Assembly (NCBI RefSeq): GCF_003946625.1
Contig: NZ_RHOR01000010.1
Coordinates: forward strand, 1 to 64,000
Direction: 5' to 3'
Length of the DNA: 64,000 nt
Origin: Companilactobacillus kedongensis
GTDB taxonomy: Bacteria; Bacillota; Bacilli; Lactobacillales; Lactobacillaceae
How positions within the stretch are numbered: the stretch's first letter is position 1; each line of letters opens with the position of its first letter. Position numbers and translations under genes: made by a program. A model generated the notes under the pieces. That model searched no databases. It was not told the DNA's origin and was given only the letters and a program-made list of their open reading frames with translations. Of this stretch, positions 17,450 through 27,054 are shown piece by piece.

Positions 17450-18940
17450 CTAATTCAAATTAACTTTTTTAGCCAAACTTTGTTTGTGATAATACACCAG
17501 CATAGTAATGACAATTATCATTGAGATAATGATCAGTAACAATCCAGTGATCATAATATTTCGATAACCACTATACAAAATATTCCTCATTTCTGGCACT
17601 AAATTCTGCGGTAGCTGCTTAGCGGCACTGGCATCGCTTAGCTTATTCAACATTCTCATGGTTATCGTATGGTTTGATTCACTGACACCTTTCATCAAAG
17701 CATGATTCAAAATAACACCATAAACTGATGACATCAACGTTTGACTAAGAATTCTCAATAGATAGCCCAAAGATGTGGCTGTTGGAATATCTCTACTTTC
17801 TGCATCAGTTTGAACATTTACCTGCAAAATATTAAAGATAATTCCAACACCAAAACCTTCAAACCCTCCTGCTGTTAACAATAACCAAAAGGGAGTTTTT
17901 TGTCCAAATAAAAGAATAATCACAAATGATATAAAAATAGTTATCGTACCAACCGTAACAATCAGATATTTACTCCATTTAGTCTGCAAAAAAGGAACCA
18001 ATTCTGATCCAATAATATTAGTTGCTGCACCGGGGATCTGGGTCATACCTCCCATTAAGGCACTCAATCCTAAGATTCCTTGTGCCCACATGGGAATATA
18101 TGTGATAAAGGCTATAAATGAACCCCAAATAATAACGAATAGACTAAAGTCGACCACCAGATCACGATTAGTCAACAAGCGACTCGGTACGATTGGATCT
18201 TCCGCCTTGCTGTCAACTTTCATCATCCAAGCTATCAGAACAATTCCAACAACTAATAGAGTGACAATGACAAAAATGGATGTAACTCCAATCATCTGAA
18301 TACCGGTCAAAATTGATACTAATCCAATAACTAACAACGTTGCACCCAAATAATCAACCGATTTACCTGCAGCGTTGCGTTTAGTATCTTTATAAAATAA
18401 CATCAAAATAGTAACTGACAATAAAGCAACTGGAACATTCAAATAAAATACCCAACGCCATGTCAAAACATCGACGATCCAGCCACCAAGTAGAGGTCCA
18501 ATGATCGAGGCCGTACTAAACAAAGCTGTTGCCAATCCAATAATTTGCGAACGCTTTTTTAGATCAGTATAGATATCGGCAAATACAATAAATGGAATTG
18601 TATTCATACCGCCACCACCAATACCCATTACTGTACGAGCAATAATAAACCACTGGATATTTGGGGCTATACCTTGAAAAATTGCCCCAATCATAAACAA
18701 AATCGTTGAATAAATATATCCCCGTTTATTACCCCGGTGTTCACCAAACTTACTCCATAACGGTGTCGACACGGCTAATCCCAACAGAAAAGTTGCCACG
18801 ATCCATCCCATATAGGCTAATCCATGTAGATCGCCAGTAATAGCTGGCAAAGCCGTATTGACAATTGTTGCATCCATACCTGTCATGATATTTGACAATA
18901 ATAGTGCAATAGTAACTAATGTTCGCTTATTTTCTTTCAC
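17450..18940 (-). CDS. DHA2-family MFS multidrug exporter (14-TM)
   Basis: This 496-residue protein shows the EmrB/QacA pattern: an N-terminal MDATIVNTALPAI motif in helix 1, SKFGEHRGNKRGY (motif A), IARTVMGIGGGG, and GPLLGGWIVD (motif C of drug antiporters). Fourteen helices fit the length. It probably exports hydrophobic cations or toxins. The start is GTG after GGGGGACTTCTG. The oxidoreductase gene follows immediately. Confidence 0.85.
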   Translation of the reverse strand: MKENKRTLVTIALLLSNIMTGMDATIVNTALPAITGDLHGLAYMGWIVATFLLGLAVSTPLWSKFGEHRGNKRGYIYSTILFMIGAIFQGIAPNIQWFIIARTVMGIGGGGMNTIPFIVFADIYTDLKKRSQIIGLATALFSTASIIGPLLGGWIVDVLTWRWVFYLNVPVALLSVTILMLFYKDTKRNAAGKSVDYLGATLLVIGLVSILTGIQMIGVTSIFVIVTLLVVGIVLIAWMMKVDSKAEDPIVPSRLLTNRDLVVDFSLFVIIWGSFIAFITYIPMWAQGILGLSALMGGMTQIPGAATNIIGSELVPFLQTKWSKYLIVTVGTITIFISFVIILLFGQKTPFWLLLTAGGFEGFGVGIIFNILQVNVQTDAESRDIPTATSLGYLLRILSQTLMSSVYGVILNHALMKGVSESNHTITMRMLNKLSDASAAKQLPQNLVPEMRNILYSGYRNIMITGLLLIIISMIIVITMLVYYHKQSLAKKVNLN

Positions 18941-19027
18941 CAGAAGTCCCCCAATAAAATCACTACTTTTATTAAACAGCTATCCCATCAAAAAAGTAAG
19001 CATTGTAAAACTTTTGAATACGTTTAC

Positions 19028-19513
19028 TTAAATAATTTTTTCCATATTGAACCAGACCTCATTACCATGATTAGAATTAGCTTGTCCCATATTTTTGAAA
19101 CCATTTTTCTCATAAAATGGAATTCGATCCTCTAAACAAGTCAGGGCAATACTCTCACGTTTATCTTCTTTAGCATTCTCCTCCAATTTTTTTAACAATT
19201 TACTACCGATACCCTGTCCACGAAAGTTTGGACTAATCGCAATTGTGAAAACTAATTGATGTCCGCCAACCAAAAGATTATCTGGAGTCTTCTCATACAT
19301 ATCATCTTCCACAAAACGGGCTGATACTGCTGGACCGCAAATAAATCCAATAACTTTATTTTCGTCATTTCTGACAACTAAAAAAGTTTTATACAATTTT
19401 TGAATACGTTCTCGATAGCTTTCAATACTACCAGCCTCTGCCTCATTAAATCCTTGCTTTTCTATTGTCATGATCTCATCTAAATCACTTAATTCTGCTA
19501 AGTCGAATTTCAT
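19028..19513 (-). CDS. GNAT-family N-acetyltransferase
   Basis: This 161-residue protein has the acetyl-CoA loop PNFRGQGIGSKLL and a C-terminal FYEKNGF motif, diagnostic of GNAT enzymes. Substrate is unknown; the layout resembles arylalkylamine or polyamine acetyltransferases. ATG 19513 (GGAAAGG upstream) is chosen over the ATG twelve codons earlier. It lies downstream of the ppk1 terminator and may have its own promoter. Confidence 0.78.
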   Translation of the reverse strand: MKFDLAELSDLDEIMTIEKQGFNEAEAGSIESYRERIQKLYKTFLVVRNDENKVIGFICGPAVSARFVEDDMYEKTPDNLLVGGHQLVFTIAISPNFRGQGIGSKLLKKLEENAKEDKRESIALTCLEDRIPFYEKNGFKNMGQANSNHGNEVWFNMEKII

Positions 19514-19534
19514 TGTATTTACCTTTCCATATAA

Positions 19535-19565
19535 AAAAACTTGCAGCATTACACTACAAGTTTTT
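19535..19565 (-). terminator. Terminator after ppk1
   Basis: AAAAACTTG pairs with CAAGTTTTT around a 13-base loop, with a T run on the minus strand immediately after the ppk1 stop. Confidence 0.7.
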
Positions 19566-19566
19566 A

Positions 19567-21561
19567 TTATTTAACATACTTTCTATATTTTATCCGTTTC
19601 AACCATGTTTGTTGAGCGGAAATATTCCAAAATCTCTTAATTTTGCCATATTCTCCATCTGCATTTAGATAGTATGAATTAGCAGAATCTTTCATGTACA
19701 TCTTGATCATTTTTCTAAGTTTCTTCTTAGTAGGTTCTTCAACCATTGGTGCGGCAATTTCTACACGACGATCTAAGTTTCTAGTCATCAGATCGGCTGA
19801 AGAGATCCAAATCTCGTCCTCGCCATTTCCATAATCAAAATTATAAATACGACTGTGTTCTAGAAGTTCTCCAACGATACTTTTGACCACAATATCTTCT
19901 TTTTCACCACATAGTCCTAGCTTTAATGAACAAGGTCCACGAACGATAATTCTAAAAGGTAGTCCCAGTCTGGCAGCACCATAGATACCATTAATGATAT
20001 CAATATCCGTCAAGCCATTAACTTTGATGAACACTTTACCCTTACCAGTTCGTAGGTAATTTCTAGTTGCTTTTCTGATTTTATGTAAAACCATTTGCTT
20101 AATACTATTAGGCGATGTTACCAATAGATTAAAATCACTTGCTGAATTTCCAGCAACCGAGTCGAAAAACGATTTAGCATCATTTACATACTGCGGATTA
20201 CTGGTAAAGAAACTCACATCAGAGAATATCTTAGAAGTGATTGCATTATAGTTACCTGTCCCAATTTGTACATAACCCGATTTACCCTGTTCAACCAAAC
20301 AAATCTTAGCATGTACTTTATTGACACGATCACCATAAAGAATTTTACATCCAGCTTTCTCAAGCTCATCAGCTACGATCAAATTATGTTGCTCATCAAA
20401 TCTTGCTCGTAATTCCACGATAACGGTAACTTTAATTCCCTTGCCGGCAGCTGTTCTGAGCAAATTAACTACTTGTGATTTTTTCTCAGTCCGATAAATC
20501 GACATTTTAATAGCCGTTGTTCGACTATCATTAACCGCTGCCTTCAAAAACTTCAAAAAGATATCAAATGATGCATATGGATAATTGACCAATAACGATT
20601 TAGTATCCAAATATTTCAAAATATCTTTTGAATCATTCCATGTTAACCCTGTAAATGGAGCAAACACTAATTTTGGATCATCCCGATATTTCTTAAACAG
20701 CTTATCTAAGAATTTCAGATCCAATGGTCCACAAATTTCGTAGACACTTTTCTTACTGATACCAAATAATGAACTGAAAAACACTCGATCTCGCGCACCA
20801 TCATGACTCATAAATTCTACTCGAGTGGTCTTTCTGTGACCTTTATTGGTCAAATAATCAGTCATATTATCTAAATATTCTTCATCACTAAGATCTTCAT
20901 CCAAAAAGTCATAATGCTTATTCTTATCAAAAGTCAGTCGATAAACATAACTGGTAATGATCTTGTGTTTTTTAAAGTGATCTTCAGCTGCATTCATGAT
21001 CAAATCTTCTAGCAAAACAAAATGATTAGGCACTCCCGTTTCGACCAGTCGATCTAAATCATCAGGTATTTCAGCTGTAAATATTTGATCCTTGGAGCAT
21101 AACAAGACATTCAAATTAGTATGTGATTTTTTGGACGCACTAAATTCAACTACCTTGAGCCTTTTTGAAATATTTTCAGTGTAATATTTCTTGAGGTATT
21201 CTTTTTCTTTCTCACTAGTATCTTTAAAGTAAGAAATTTCAAAAATACCTTTGTCTTTGATGTCATCCAGAACAATTCCTAAAGCTTGATACTGCTTTGA
21301 AATATTTCGTGAATTGAAATCATAGATAAAACTTAACAGGTCCACCCCATCTAACCCTGTTCTGCGATCACGTTTTTTTCGAGTTATCATGCTGTAAACA
21401 TTGTGCATTCTTACTCTGAAAAACTCATCTAAGTTATTTGATGCAATCGACAAGAAACGCAGTTTTTCAAGCAATGGAACCTTGTCGTTATAAGCTTGGT
21501 CAATAACTCGATTGTCGAATAATAACCAGCTTAAATCCCTATTATAATATTTAATTTTCAT
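19567..21561 (-). CDS. ppk1: Polyphosphate kinase 1
   Basis: This 664-residue enzyme makes polyphosphate from ATP. The N-terminal NRDLSWLLFDNRVI and SNNLDEFFRVR motifs are typical of PPK1. The autophosphorylated His is His417 in VNKVHAKIC, and the second catalytic His is His569 in LEHSRIY. It is slightly shorter than the E. coli enzyme. Its start overlaps the stop of the DUF2252 gene by 11 bases, so the two are translationally coupled. Polyphosphate is a common stress polymer of lactobacilli. Confidence 0.93.
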   Translation of the reverse strand: MKIKYYNRDLSWLLFDNRVIDQAYNDKVPLLEKLRFLSIASNNLDEFFRVRMHNVYSMITRKKRDRRTGLDGVDLLSFIYDFNSRNISKQYQALGIVLDDIKDKGIFEISYFKDTSEKEKEYLKKYYTENISKRLKVVEFSASKKSHTNLNVLLCSKDQIFTAEIPDDLDRLVETGVPNHFVLLEDLIMNAAEDHFKKHKIITSYVYRLTFDKNKHYDFLDEDLSDEEYLDNMTDYLTNKGHRKTTRVEFMSHDGARDRVFFSSLFGISKKSVYEICGPLDLKFLDKLFKKYRDDPKLVFAPFTGLTWNDSKDILKYLDTKSLLVNYPYASFDIFLKFLKAAVNDSRTTAIKMSIYRTEKKSQVVNLLRTAAGKGIKVTVIVELRARFDEQHNLIVADELEKAGCKILYGDRVNKVHAKICLVEQGKSGYVQIGTGNYNAITSKIFSDVSFFTSNPQYVNDAKSFFDSVAGNSASDFNLLVTSPNSIKQMVLHKIRKATRNYLRTGKGKVFIKVNGLTDIDIINGIYGAARLGLPFRIIVRGPCSLKLGLCGEKEDIVVKSIVGELLEHSRIYNFDYGNGEDEIWISSADLMTRNLDRRVEIAAPMVEEPTKKKLRKMIKMYMKDSANSYYLNADGEYGKIKRFWNISAQQTWLKRIKYRKYVK

Positions 21562-22924
21562 TTTCCAGTTCCTTCTTAAATGAATCGTAGTCGTATTCTA
21601 CTTGCTTTGCATAGCTGTTAGCAAAATTCATCAAAGAATTGTCCAGATCTTGATACTCTGCACCAAATCCAATTATTAATGGATAGTTTGGTGAATGTGA
21701 GTGAGCTCTGGCAAGCAGGATCACACAAACTGTCACATAATCTTCAAAAGAGGCATAGTCCAATTTATCCAAATTGATCGAAGTCTTCATATCTTTAAAT
21801 TGACGCATATAGAAACTGTACTTATCAGTGTCAAAAGCACCCAAGAAAGGATCGGAAGCACTCTGTAGGATCAATTGACTGTCTACAATATTTTGACCTT
21901 GGCTGACTTTTTTGTCGGAATATAATCCTTCAACATTATAGATGGGTAAAGCTTGTTTAGCTTGTAAAACCAAATAGTTTTTGTCTAAATCCTGTAAAAG
22001 AATCAGATAGCACAGCGTTCCAACGCTCCCCACGCCGACACTGTGTCTAACGACATCAATAATGTTAAAGTCCTCAAGAAATAATCTCACATCGCTTCTC
22101 TGACGTGCTTTATATTCCTTATATCCATTAACCAAGGAATCAAAATCTTCTTTAGTTATGTGTTGCGTGACCGGCTTATTTTCTTCAAATCGTCTTTCGC
22201 CTTTTTCATTCAACGTAGTGTATTTCTCGATCACTAATTTAGAATTGCTCCTTTGAGCTTTCTTGATACTCTTAGTGATCATCTTAGCGAATGAATTTTG
22301 AAAATATTCCTCATTATCCTTTAAATTACCAAAGATCTCGGTAATATTTTGCAACGTATTCGGTAAAATAAAACGTTTCATTTCTGAAATTTTAGTCATA
22401 TGTTTTAAAGTATCGAAGTAGGTATGAATAACACTCAATAAAAATTCTTGTATATCAGTCTCTTCAAAATTATGTGATCTAGCCACTAATAATGAACTGA
22501 CCAAAAAACGCTTTAAATCGTATTCCCAATATCCCAAATGAGCCTCATCAAAATCATTCATATCGAATAATAATTGACCTTCAGATGAACCATAGAAACC
22601 AAAGTTTCCTAAATGTGCATCCCCACCGATCAAAACTTTGATCTCACTGTCAGAATGTTTGGCTAGATCGTAATGCATCACATCTGCTGTTCCTCTAAAA
22701 AAAGCAAATAATGACTTAGACATACGTTCTCTTTTGACCGCTAATAGCTCCGGTACAAGTAGTTTGTTCTTAATATTCAGAATCTTATGAATATTCCTCT
22801 TTTGTGGTTCAAACGAATTGAAATCGTCTGGAACCATCGTAGCAAAGTAACGTCCCTTTATGATTAACTGTTCCGTACTTTTAAAAGCATCAGTATCCTG
22901 AAAAGTATATGGTGTTTGATTCAT
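21551..22924 (-). CDS. DUF2252 family protein (kinase-like fold)
   Basis: This 457-residue protein belongs to DUF2252. GGDAHLGNFG (about 100-109) and FDMNDFDEA (about 119-127) resemble the HGDxHxxN catalytic loop and DFD metal motif of aminoglycoside-type phosphotransferases, and LQAKQA may be the Lys strand. A phosphotransferase role is therefore plausible but unproven. It overlaps ppk1 by 11 bases in a two-gene operon, which suggests a job in polyphosphate metabolism. AGGGAG precedes the ATG. Confidence 0.82.
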   Translation of the reverse strand: MNQTPYTFQDTDAFKSTEQLIIKGRYFATMVPDDFNSFEPQKRNIHKILNIKNKLLVPELLAVKRERMSKSLFAFFRGTADVMHYDLAKHSDSEIKVLIGGDAHLGNFGFYGSSEGQLLFDMNDFDEAHLGYWEYDLKRFLVSSLLVARSHNFEETDIQEFLLSVIHTYFDTLKHMTKISEMKRFILPNTLQNITEIFGNLKDNEEYFQNSFAKMITKSIKKAQRSNSKLVIEKYTTLNEKGERRFEENKPVTQHITKEDFDSLVNGYKEYKARQRSDVRLFLEDFNIIDVVRHSVGVGSVGTLCYLILLQDLDKNYLVLQAKQALPIYNVEGLYSDKKVSQGQNIVDSQLILQSASDPFLGAFDTDKYSFYMRQFKDMKTSINLDKLDYASFEDYVTVCVILLARAHSHSPNYPLIIGFGAEYQDLDNSLMNFANSYAKQVEYDYDSFKKELENEN

Positions 22925-22989
22925 GCCATCATCTCCCTAAAGGTATTATACCTTAACCATTCAATAAGTCAGGAGATAATCCGACCCTT

Positions 22990-25152
22990 TTACAAAACAT
23001 CCATTGCCGTCCATTCAAGCTTAGCTTTGTATATTCCTGAAGCTATGTTTTTTCCGTTAGTTTCATCGACGTGCATTAACAATCCGCAATTCTTTTCCCA
23101 GACAACAGCATCCGTATCGGACTCATTATCACTGTTGATATCCTCATCTGGAATGGGTGAATTAGTGTTGGTCAACGGTGTAAAACCGCCGTCCTCATCG
23201 TAGTAACGCAATGAAACTGGCAGTGTGTCACCATTCCTTTCGCACTTAAAGTCACTCTTTTGACAGACAAACAAATTATGTTTGCAGTTTTTTCTTCTAT
23301 GGTCATCGATAATAACCACTGACTTAGATTTATCATTAAAATTGGTTCGATTCAATAGTTCTCCGGAAGTTAAGTTTGACACTTTGCCAAACGAAATATC
23401 GTTTGGTTTAATCACTAGCTTATCATTTGTATAATTAATCAATAATGTTTTATCACTATATGCTCTATAGTTATGTGCTTGATCAGAAGAATCATCTGAC
23501 TCAAATTTTGTATTACCATGAATTCTCGGCTTCGTCATAAATTGCATAGTTGTGTCCGGCTCTCTGGCATCAAACTCAACTTCAATTTTATGCAACAGTC
23601 CTTCCCCAGTGCCGCGGACGATAAAGTCGAGATTCTCAATTCTGATATGTGGACACTCATCGTCATTAGAGATAGAAAACTCTTCTTCCCTTAAAACTTT
23701 TCCATCTAAAACAACTTTCTTAATATGTTTTGCTTCTATATTATTCTGCAACGGTAATTCAAAAACTCCATACTTTAAAACACCTAATGGATTTTCATTA
23801 TTTAAAATACTAGTAACTTTGATTCGATCTCCTTTAACAACTTTATCCGTATTATGTTTATGATTTTCCTTCGTGTAAGTTAAGTTCTCAACTTCTACAT
23901 CAAAACTTATTTCTGGATCAACATTATTCAAGACATTTAATACTGCTGTCCTGGTAACAAAGCTGTGCTCTTTTTGATTACCTTCGCCGTTAGTTTTGGC
24001 ATAAATCTTAGCGTAAAAATGTCTTTGGTGATCATTCATAGTTGTATTTTTTATCGTATAAGAAAGATCTTGTTTTTCAGTTTTCAGTTTAATATCTTTT
24101 CCCTTTTTTGATTCATACCATTCCACATGCCAGTCATCCATCATATGTGCTTGATAAATACCTTTTATTTCAAAGGTTGCATCATCTCCGACATCTACTG
24201 TTTCGTCATCAAGACCACCGCCGATCTCAATCGTCTTGTTGGCGCTAATTTGCGTACCATCATTGTTAATGAAGGTTCCCGTTATTGTGTACTCCCCAGA
24301 TATACCTTTTTGATTAGCCTCAATTTCTCCACTGATCGGGTCTATTTTAGCCAACGATTTATTGTCCCCACTCCAAGTCATCTGCCCTGACGCATCTATT
24401 GGATCTACCGTTTCGTGTGCATTAGTTATATTATCTAAACCTTTTAAATTGAAAAGATAATCTTCATCTGTATCAACACTCAAATGAATAATATTCTTAG
24501 GATCTTCAACTACATGGATAGTCGTTACATCCGAATAATAATGTATTACACCCAAGCCCAAAAGCACCCCTGATGAAGCTCTTGACTGCATATAATACGT
24601 TCCAACCTTTTTCGCCTTGAATTCATAATTTTTTGAATGGGCGACTTTCTTTTTGAATCTCAACCAATGCGTCATATCTTCCGAATAACGCCACCGATAA
24701 TTTGGTGTTGGATCTTTCAAAATTAATAAACCAGACAATCGATTCCAAATTGATTCTTTGAATTTGGATTTAATTATTACTGACCGACCCTTTTGTACAT
24801 AATATGCTTTATTTGGTTGAACAAAAAATCCGGCTTTAATAATCATCCCTAACGCTTTTACTGGCCGATGACTAGGATGAACGTACTTCCCCTTCCCTTG
24901 AGAAGCACCTTCCTCACCATCTCCGTCAATATCATCAATGTCATCTGATGCCTTATTCTCCGCTATCATTTCTTCAAAAGATGATTTTTCTTGATCCTTA
25001 TTTGAATTTTTTTTAACTTCAGACCCAACTATCTGCTCTTCATTTACTCCTACCTCATCGGCATTAACACTCGAAGAACTGGAGATCATACTGGCTAAAA
25101 ATAACAAAGTCCATATCAAAATTAAAGAACCCAATAATACTACCTTTTTCAT
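22990..25152 (-). CDS. Large secreted Ig-like surface protein with degenerate WxL-type C-terminus
   Basis: This 720-residue protein starts at ATG 25152 (GGAAGTGAG upstream), and a signal peptide of about 30 residues follows. It has an acidic linker, an Ig-like region with WRWRYSEDMTHW-type strands, a Big-type repeat (MTWSGDNKSLAKIDPISGEI) and a C-terminal domain ending in AKLEWTAMDVL. The latter recalls the second WxL motif, while the first WxL tryptophan is missing. A close paralogue lies at 36981-38933. Four cysteines in CKHNLFVCQKSDFKCE are unusual for a lactobacillar surface protein. A cre-like site lies upstream. Confidence 0.7.
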   Translation of the reverse strand: MKKVVLLGSLILIWTLLFLASMISSSSSVNADEVGVNEEQIVGSEVKKNSNKDQEKSSFEEMIAENKASDDIDDIDGDGEEGASQGKGKYVHPSHRPVKALGMIIKAGFFVQPNKAYYVQKGRSVIIKSKFKESIWNRLSGLLILKDPTPNYRWRYSEDMTHWLRFKKKVAHSKNYEFKAKKVGTYYMQSRASSGVLLGLGVIHYYSDVTTIHVVEDPKNIIHLSVDTDEDYLFNLKGLDNITNAHETVDPIDASGQMTWSGDNKSLAKIDPISGEIEANQKGISGEYTITGTFINNDGTQISANKTIEIGGGLDDETVDVGDDATFEIKGIYQAHMMDDWHVEWYESKKGKDIKLKTEKQDLSYTIKNTTMNDHQRHFYAKIYAKTNGEGNQKEHSFVTRTAVLNVLNNVDPEISFDVEVENLTYTKENHKHNTDKVVKGDRIKVTSILNNENPLGVLKYGVFELPLQNNIEAKHIKKVVLDGKVLREEEFSISNDDECPHIRIENLDFIVRGTGEGLLHKIEVEFDAREPDTTMQFMTKPRIHGNTKFESDDSSDQAHNYRAYSDKTLLINYTNDKLVIKPNDISFGKVSNLTSGELLNRTNFNDKSKSVVIIDDHRRKNCKHNLFVCQKSDFKCERNGDTLPVSLRYYDEDGGFTPLTNTNSPIPDEDINSDNESDTDAVVWEKNCGLLMHVDETNGKNIASGIYKAKLEWTAMDVL

Positions 25153-25209
25153 TGCTTGCTCACTTCCTTTCACTCGTTAGTGAATTAGAAAACGCCTATG
25201 GGCTACATA

Positions 25210-25223
25210 AGTAAGCGTTTGCA
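25210..25223. promoter_or_regulatory. cre-like site upstream of the Ig-like surface protein
   Basis: AGTAAGCGTTTGCA matches the cre pattern at 13 of 14 positions, 58 bases before the gene start. The rest of the 25174-25780 gap is AT-rich. I see nothing else in it apart from short A/T tracts. Confidence 0.45.
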
Positions 25224-25783
25224 AGTACAAAGTATATCGGTTTAATTTCACAATATCAAAATTAATTTATAATATTTCGACAATAAAAATAGAGAATACA
25301 AATTTTGATTCATCTTTGTACTCTCTTATCTTTTGATATTTTATTTTTATTGAATAATTTTAGTTAGTTTGGAAATGAAATTTTAGTTTTTAAATATTGT
25401 TAATAGTTTTCTCTTACATTAATACATTTGCTGAAATTTGCTTTATCGTAATTCTAGTTTTCTAGAATAGTCATATTTGAAATATATATCTCAAAACAAC
25501 AAAAAAATAGAATAAATCTTAATTGCACTCTCCTCTAACAAAAATCATCTTTAATAGTAAATTTAAATTTTCTATCAAAGAATTTATGCAAATTTTTTAT
25601 AAATCAGTTGTTATCATTTTGAAAACTAAGATTATGGATATCATTCATATGAACCCTAAAATTTGATTTACTAACTTAACCCTTTTGATAGTAGGTAAAT
25701 TAAAATTTAAAAGTCATTTAGGATCAACCAAATACTTTAAAATATTTCAATATGTTTTTTGTATTATTATCTTTCAAAATAGA

Positions 25784-25818
25784 AAAAAGTTCATATCAAA
25801 AGTTGATATGAACTTTTT
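25784..25818. terminator. Terminator after the sugar-acid kinase gene
   Basis: AAAAAGTTCATATCA pairs with the mirrored arm ending at 25818, with A/T runs on both sides. It ends the minus-strand pdxA2-kdgT-kinase operon. Confidence 0.8.
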
Positions 25819-25827
25819 AACTAAATG

Positions 25828-27054
25828 TTACATATTTGATTCTTTTAACTTTTTAAAGGAGAAAGAAATCAAATCATCATTTCCAAATGCACCTGCTTTT
25901 GTTATAACCCGTAGATTATCATAATCTCCACCTGTAATTTTCATCATTGGTGTCCCAGTTGCAACTTCGGTAATAATATCAACGCTATTTGCTTTAACTA
26001 CATCAAAGAAGCCCTTGGCAGTATCTCCACCTGTAATGAATAGCCCTGATGGCTTAATATTTTTAATTATCCGTCTACCCAATCCACCTAAAATTGACTG
26101 AACTATTAAACCTATTTCGTCCATGGAAAGACCGTCTGCTTTTAATTTATCTTGAGTATACTTTAATTCATTTCTATTAATAGTCGCAGAAGACGTAACA
26201 ATTACATCTTGTCCATCCTTCATGGCATTAACGGCCTCATCAACATAGTTATAATACGATTCATCTTTATATACATCATAAATAGGAATTGAAATAACTT
26301 TGACATTATTTTCTCTAGCAAATTTAACCTGCTTGGATGTAACTTCACTTACGCTTCCCACAATAGCCAATGCTGGTACTACAGGATTCTCAATACTTAA
26401 AATTGCATCCATTATTCCTGACGATCCAACCCATAGTACCTTCAATTTAGATTTTAAAATATCTTTAACTAGCAATTGTAAATCTAAATCACTCATAGCA
26501 TCTGCTGCATAAAATTTAGTTTGTGAGTCTATATTGATGTTGCCACTTCTTATTTCATCCAATGAAATTGCATCAACATTCTCACCAGGAAATGCTTTTT
26601 TTAAAATACTAAAGATATTATCGTCATTTAGAGGCTTAACTGGATCTTTTGCAAATTGTGTATCTAATCCTTTCACTCCATTAATAGTAAGAACACTATC
26701 TTTAACTTGACGGCCGATAGATGGTAGTGATGGAGCAAATACTAAAATGTCACTCTCATAAAGACGATTTAGTTCATTTAACTCATCAGGAATATTACCG
26801 CGTAAAGTAGAATCGACTTTTTTTATTGTGTAATCAAATTGTTTCATATCCGTTTGCAATACCGCTCTTGAAATTTTATCTCTAGCATCACTAGGACTTA
26901 AATTACGTGACTCAGTGTCCACGACTAATGATGAATATGTACCCTCTTCGTCATGAAGTCTAACCTGAACAGGAATACCACGTTTTGCTAGTTGAACTCC
27001 TGTATCTGTTGAACCAGTGAAATCATCAGCCATAATTAAATATTTTTTATCCAT
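25828..27054 (-). CDS. Four-carbon acid sugar kinase (DUF1537 family)
   Basis: This 408-residue kinase has the DUF1537/OtnK start MADDFTGSTDTG and the C-terminal ATP-binding TGGDTAKG. Characterised members phosphorylate D-threonate, D-erythronate or related acids at the 4-position. ATG 27054 overlaps the stop of the permease gene by 8 bases, so translation is coupled. Together with the PdxA2-like dehydrogenase it would convert a sugar acid to dihydroxyacetone phosphate and CO2. DtnK is the closest model. Confidence 0.85.
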   Translation of the reverse strand: MDKKYLIMADDFTGSTDTGVQLAKRGIPVQVRLHDEEGTYSSLVVDTESRNLSPSDARDKISRAVLQTDMKQFDYTIKKVDSTLRGNIPDELNELNRLYESDILVFAPSLPSIGRQVKDSVLTINGVKGLDTQFAKDPVKPLNDDNIFSILKKAFPGENVDAISLDEIRSGNINIDSQTKFYAADAMSDLDLQLLVKDILKSKLKVLWVGSSGIMDAILSIENPVVPALAIVGSVSEVTSKQVKFARENNVKVISIPIYDVYKDESYYNYVDEAVNAMKDGQDVIVTSSATINRNELKYTQDKLKADGLSMDEIGLIVQSILGGLGRRIIKNIKPSGLFITGGDTAKGFFDVVKANSVDIITEVATGTPMMKITGGDYDNLRVITKAGAFGNDDLISFSFKKLKESNM

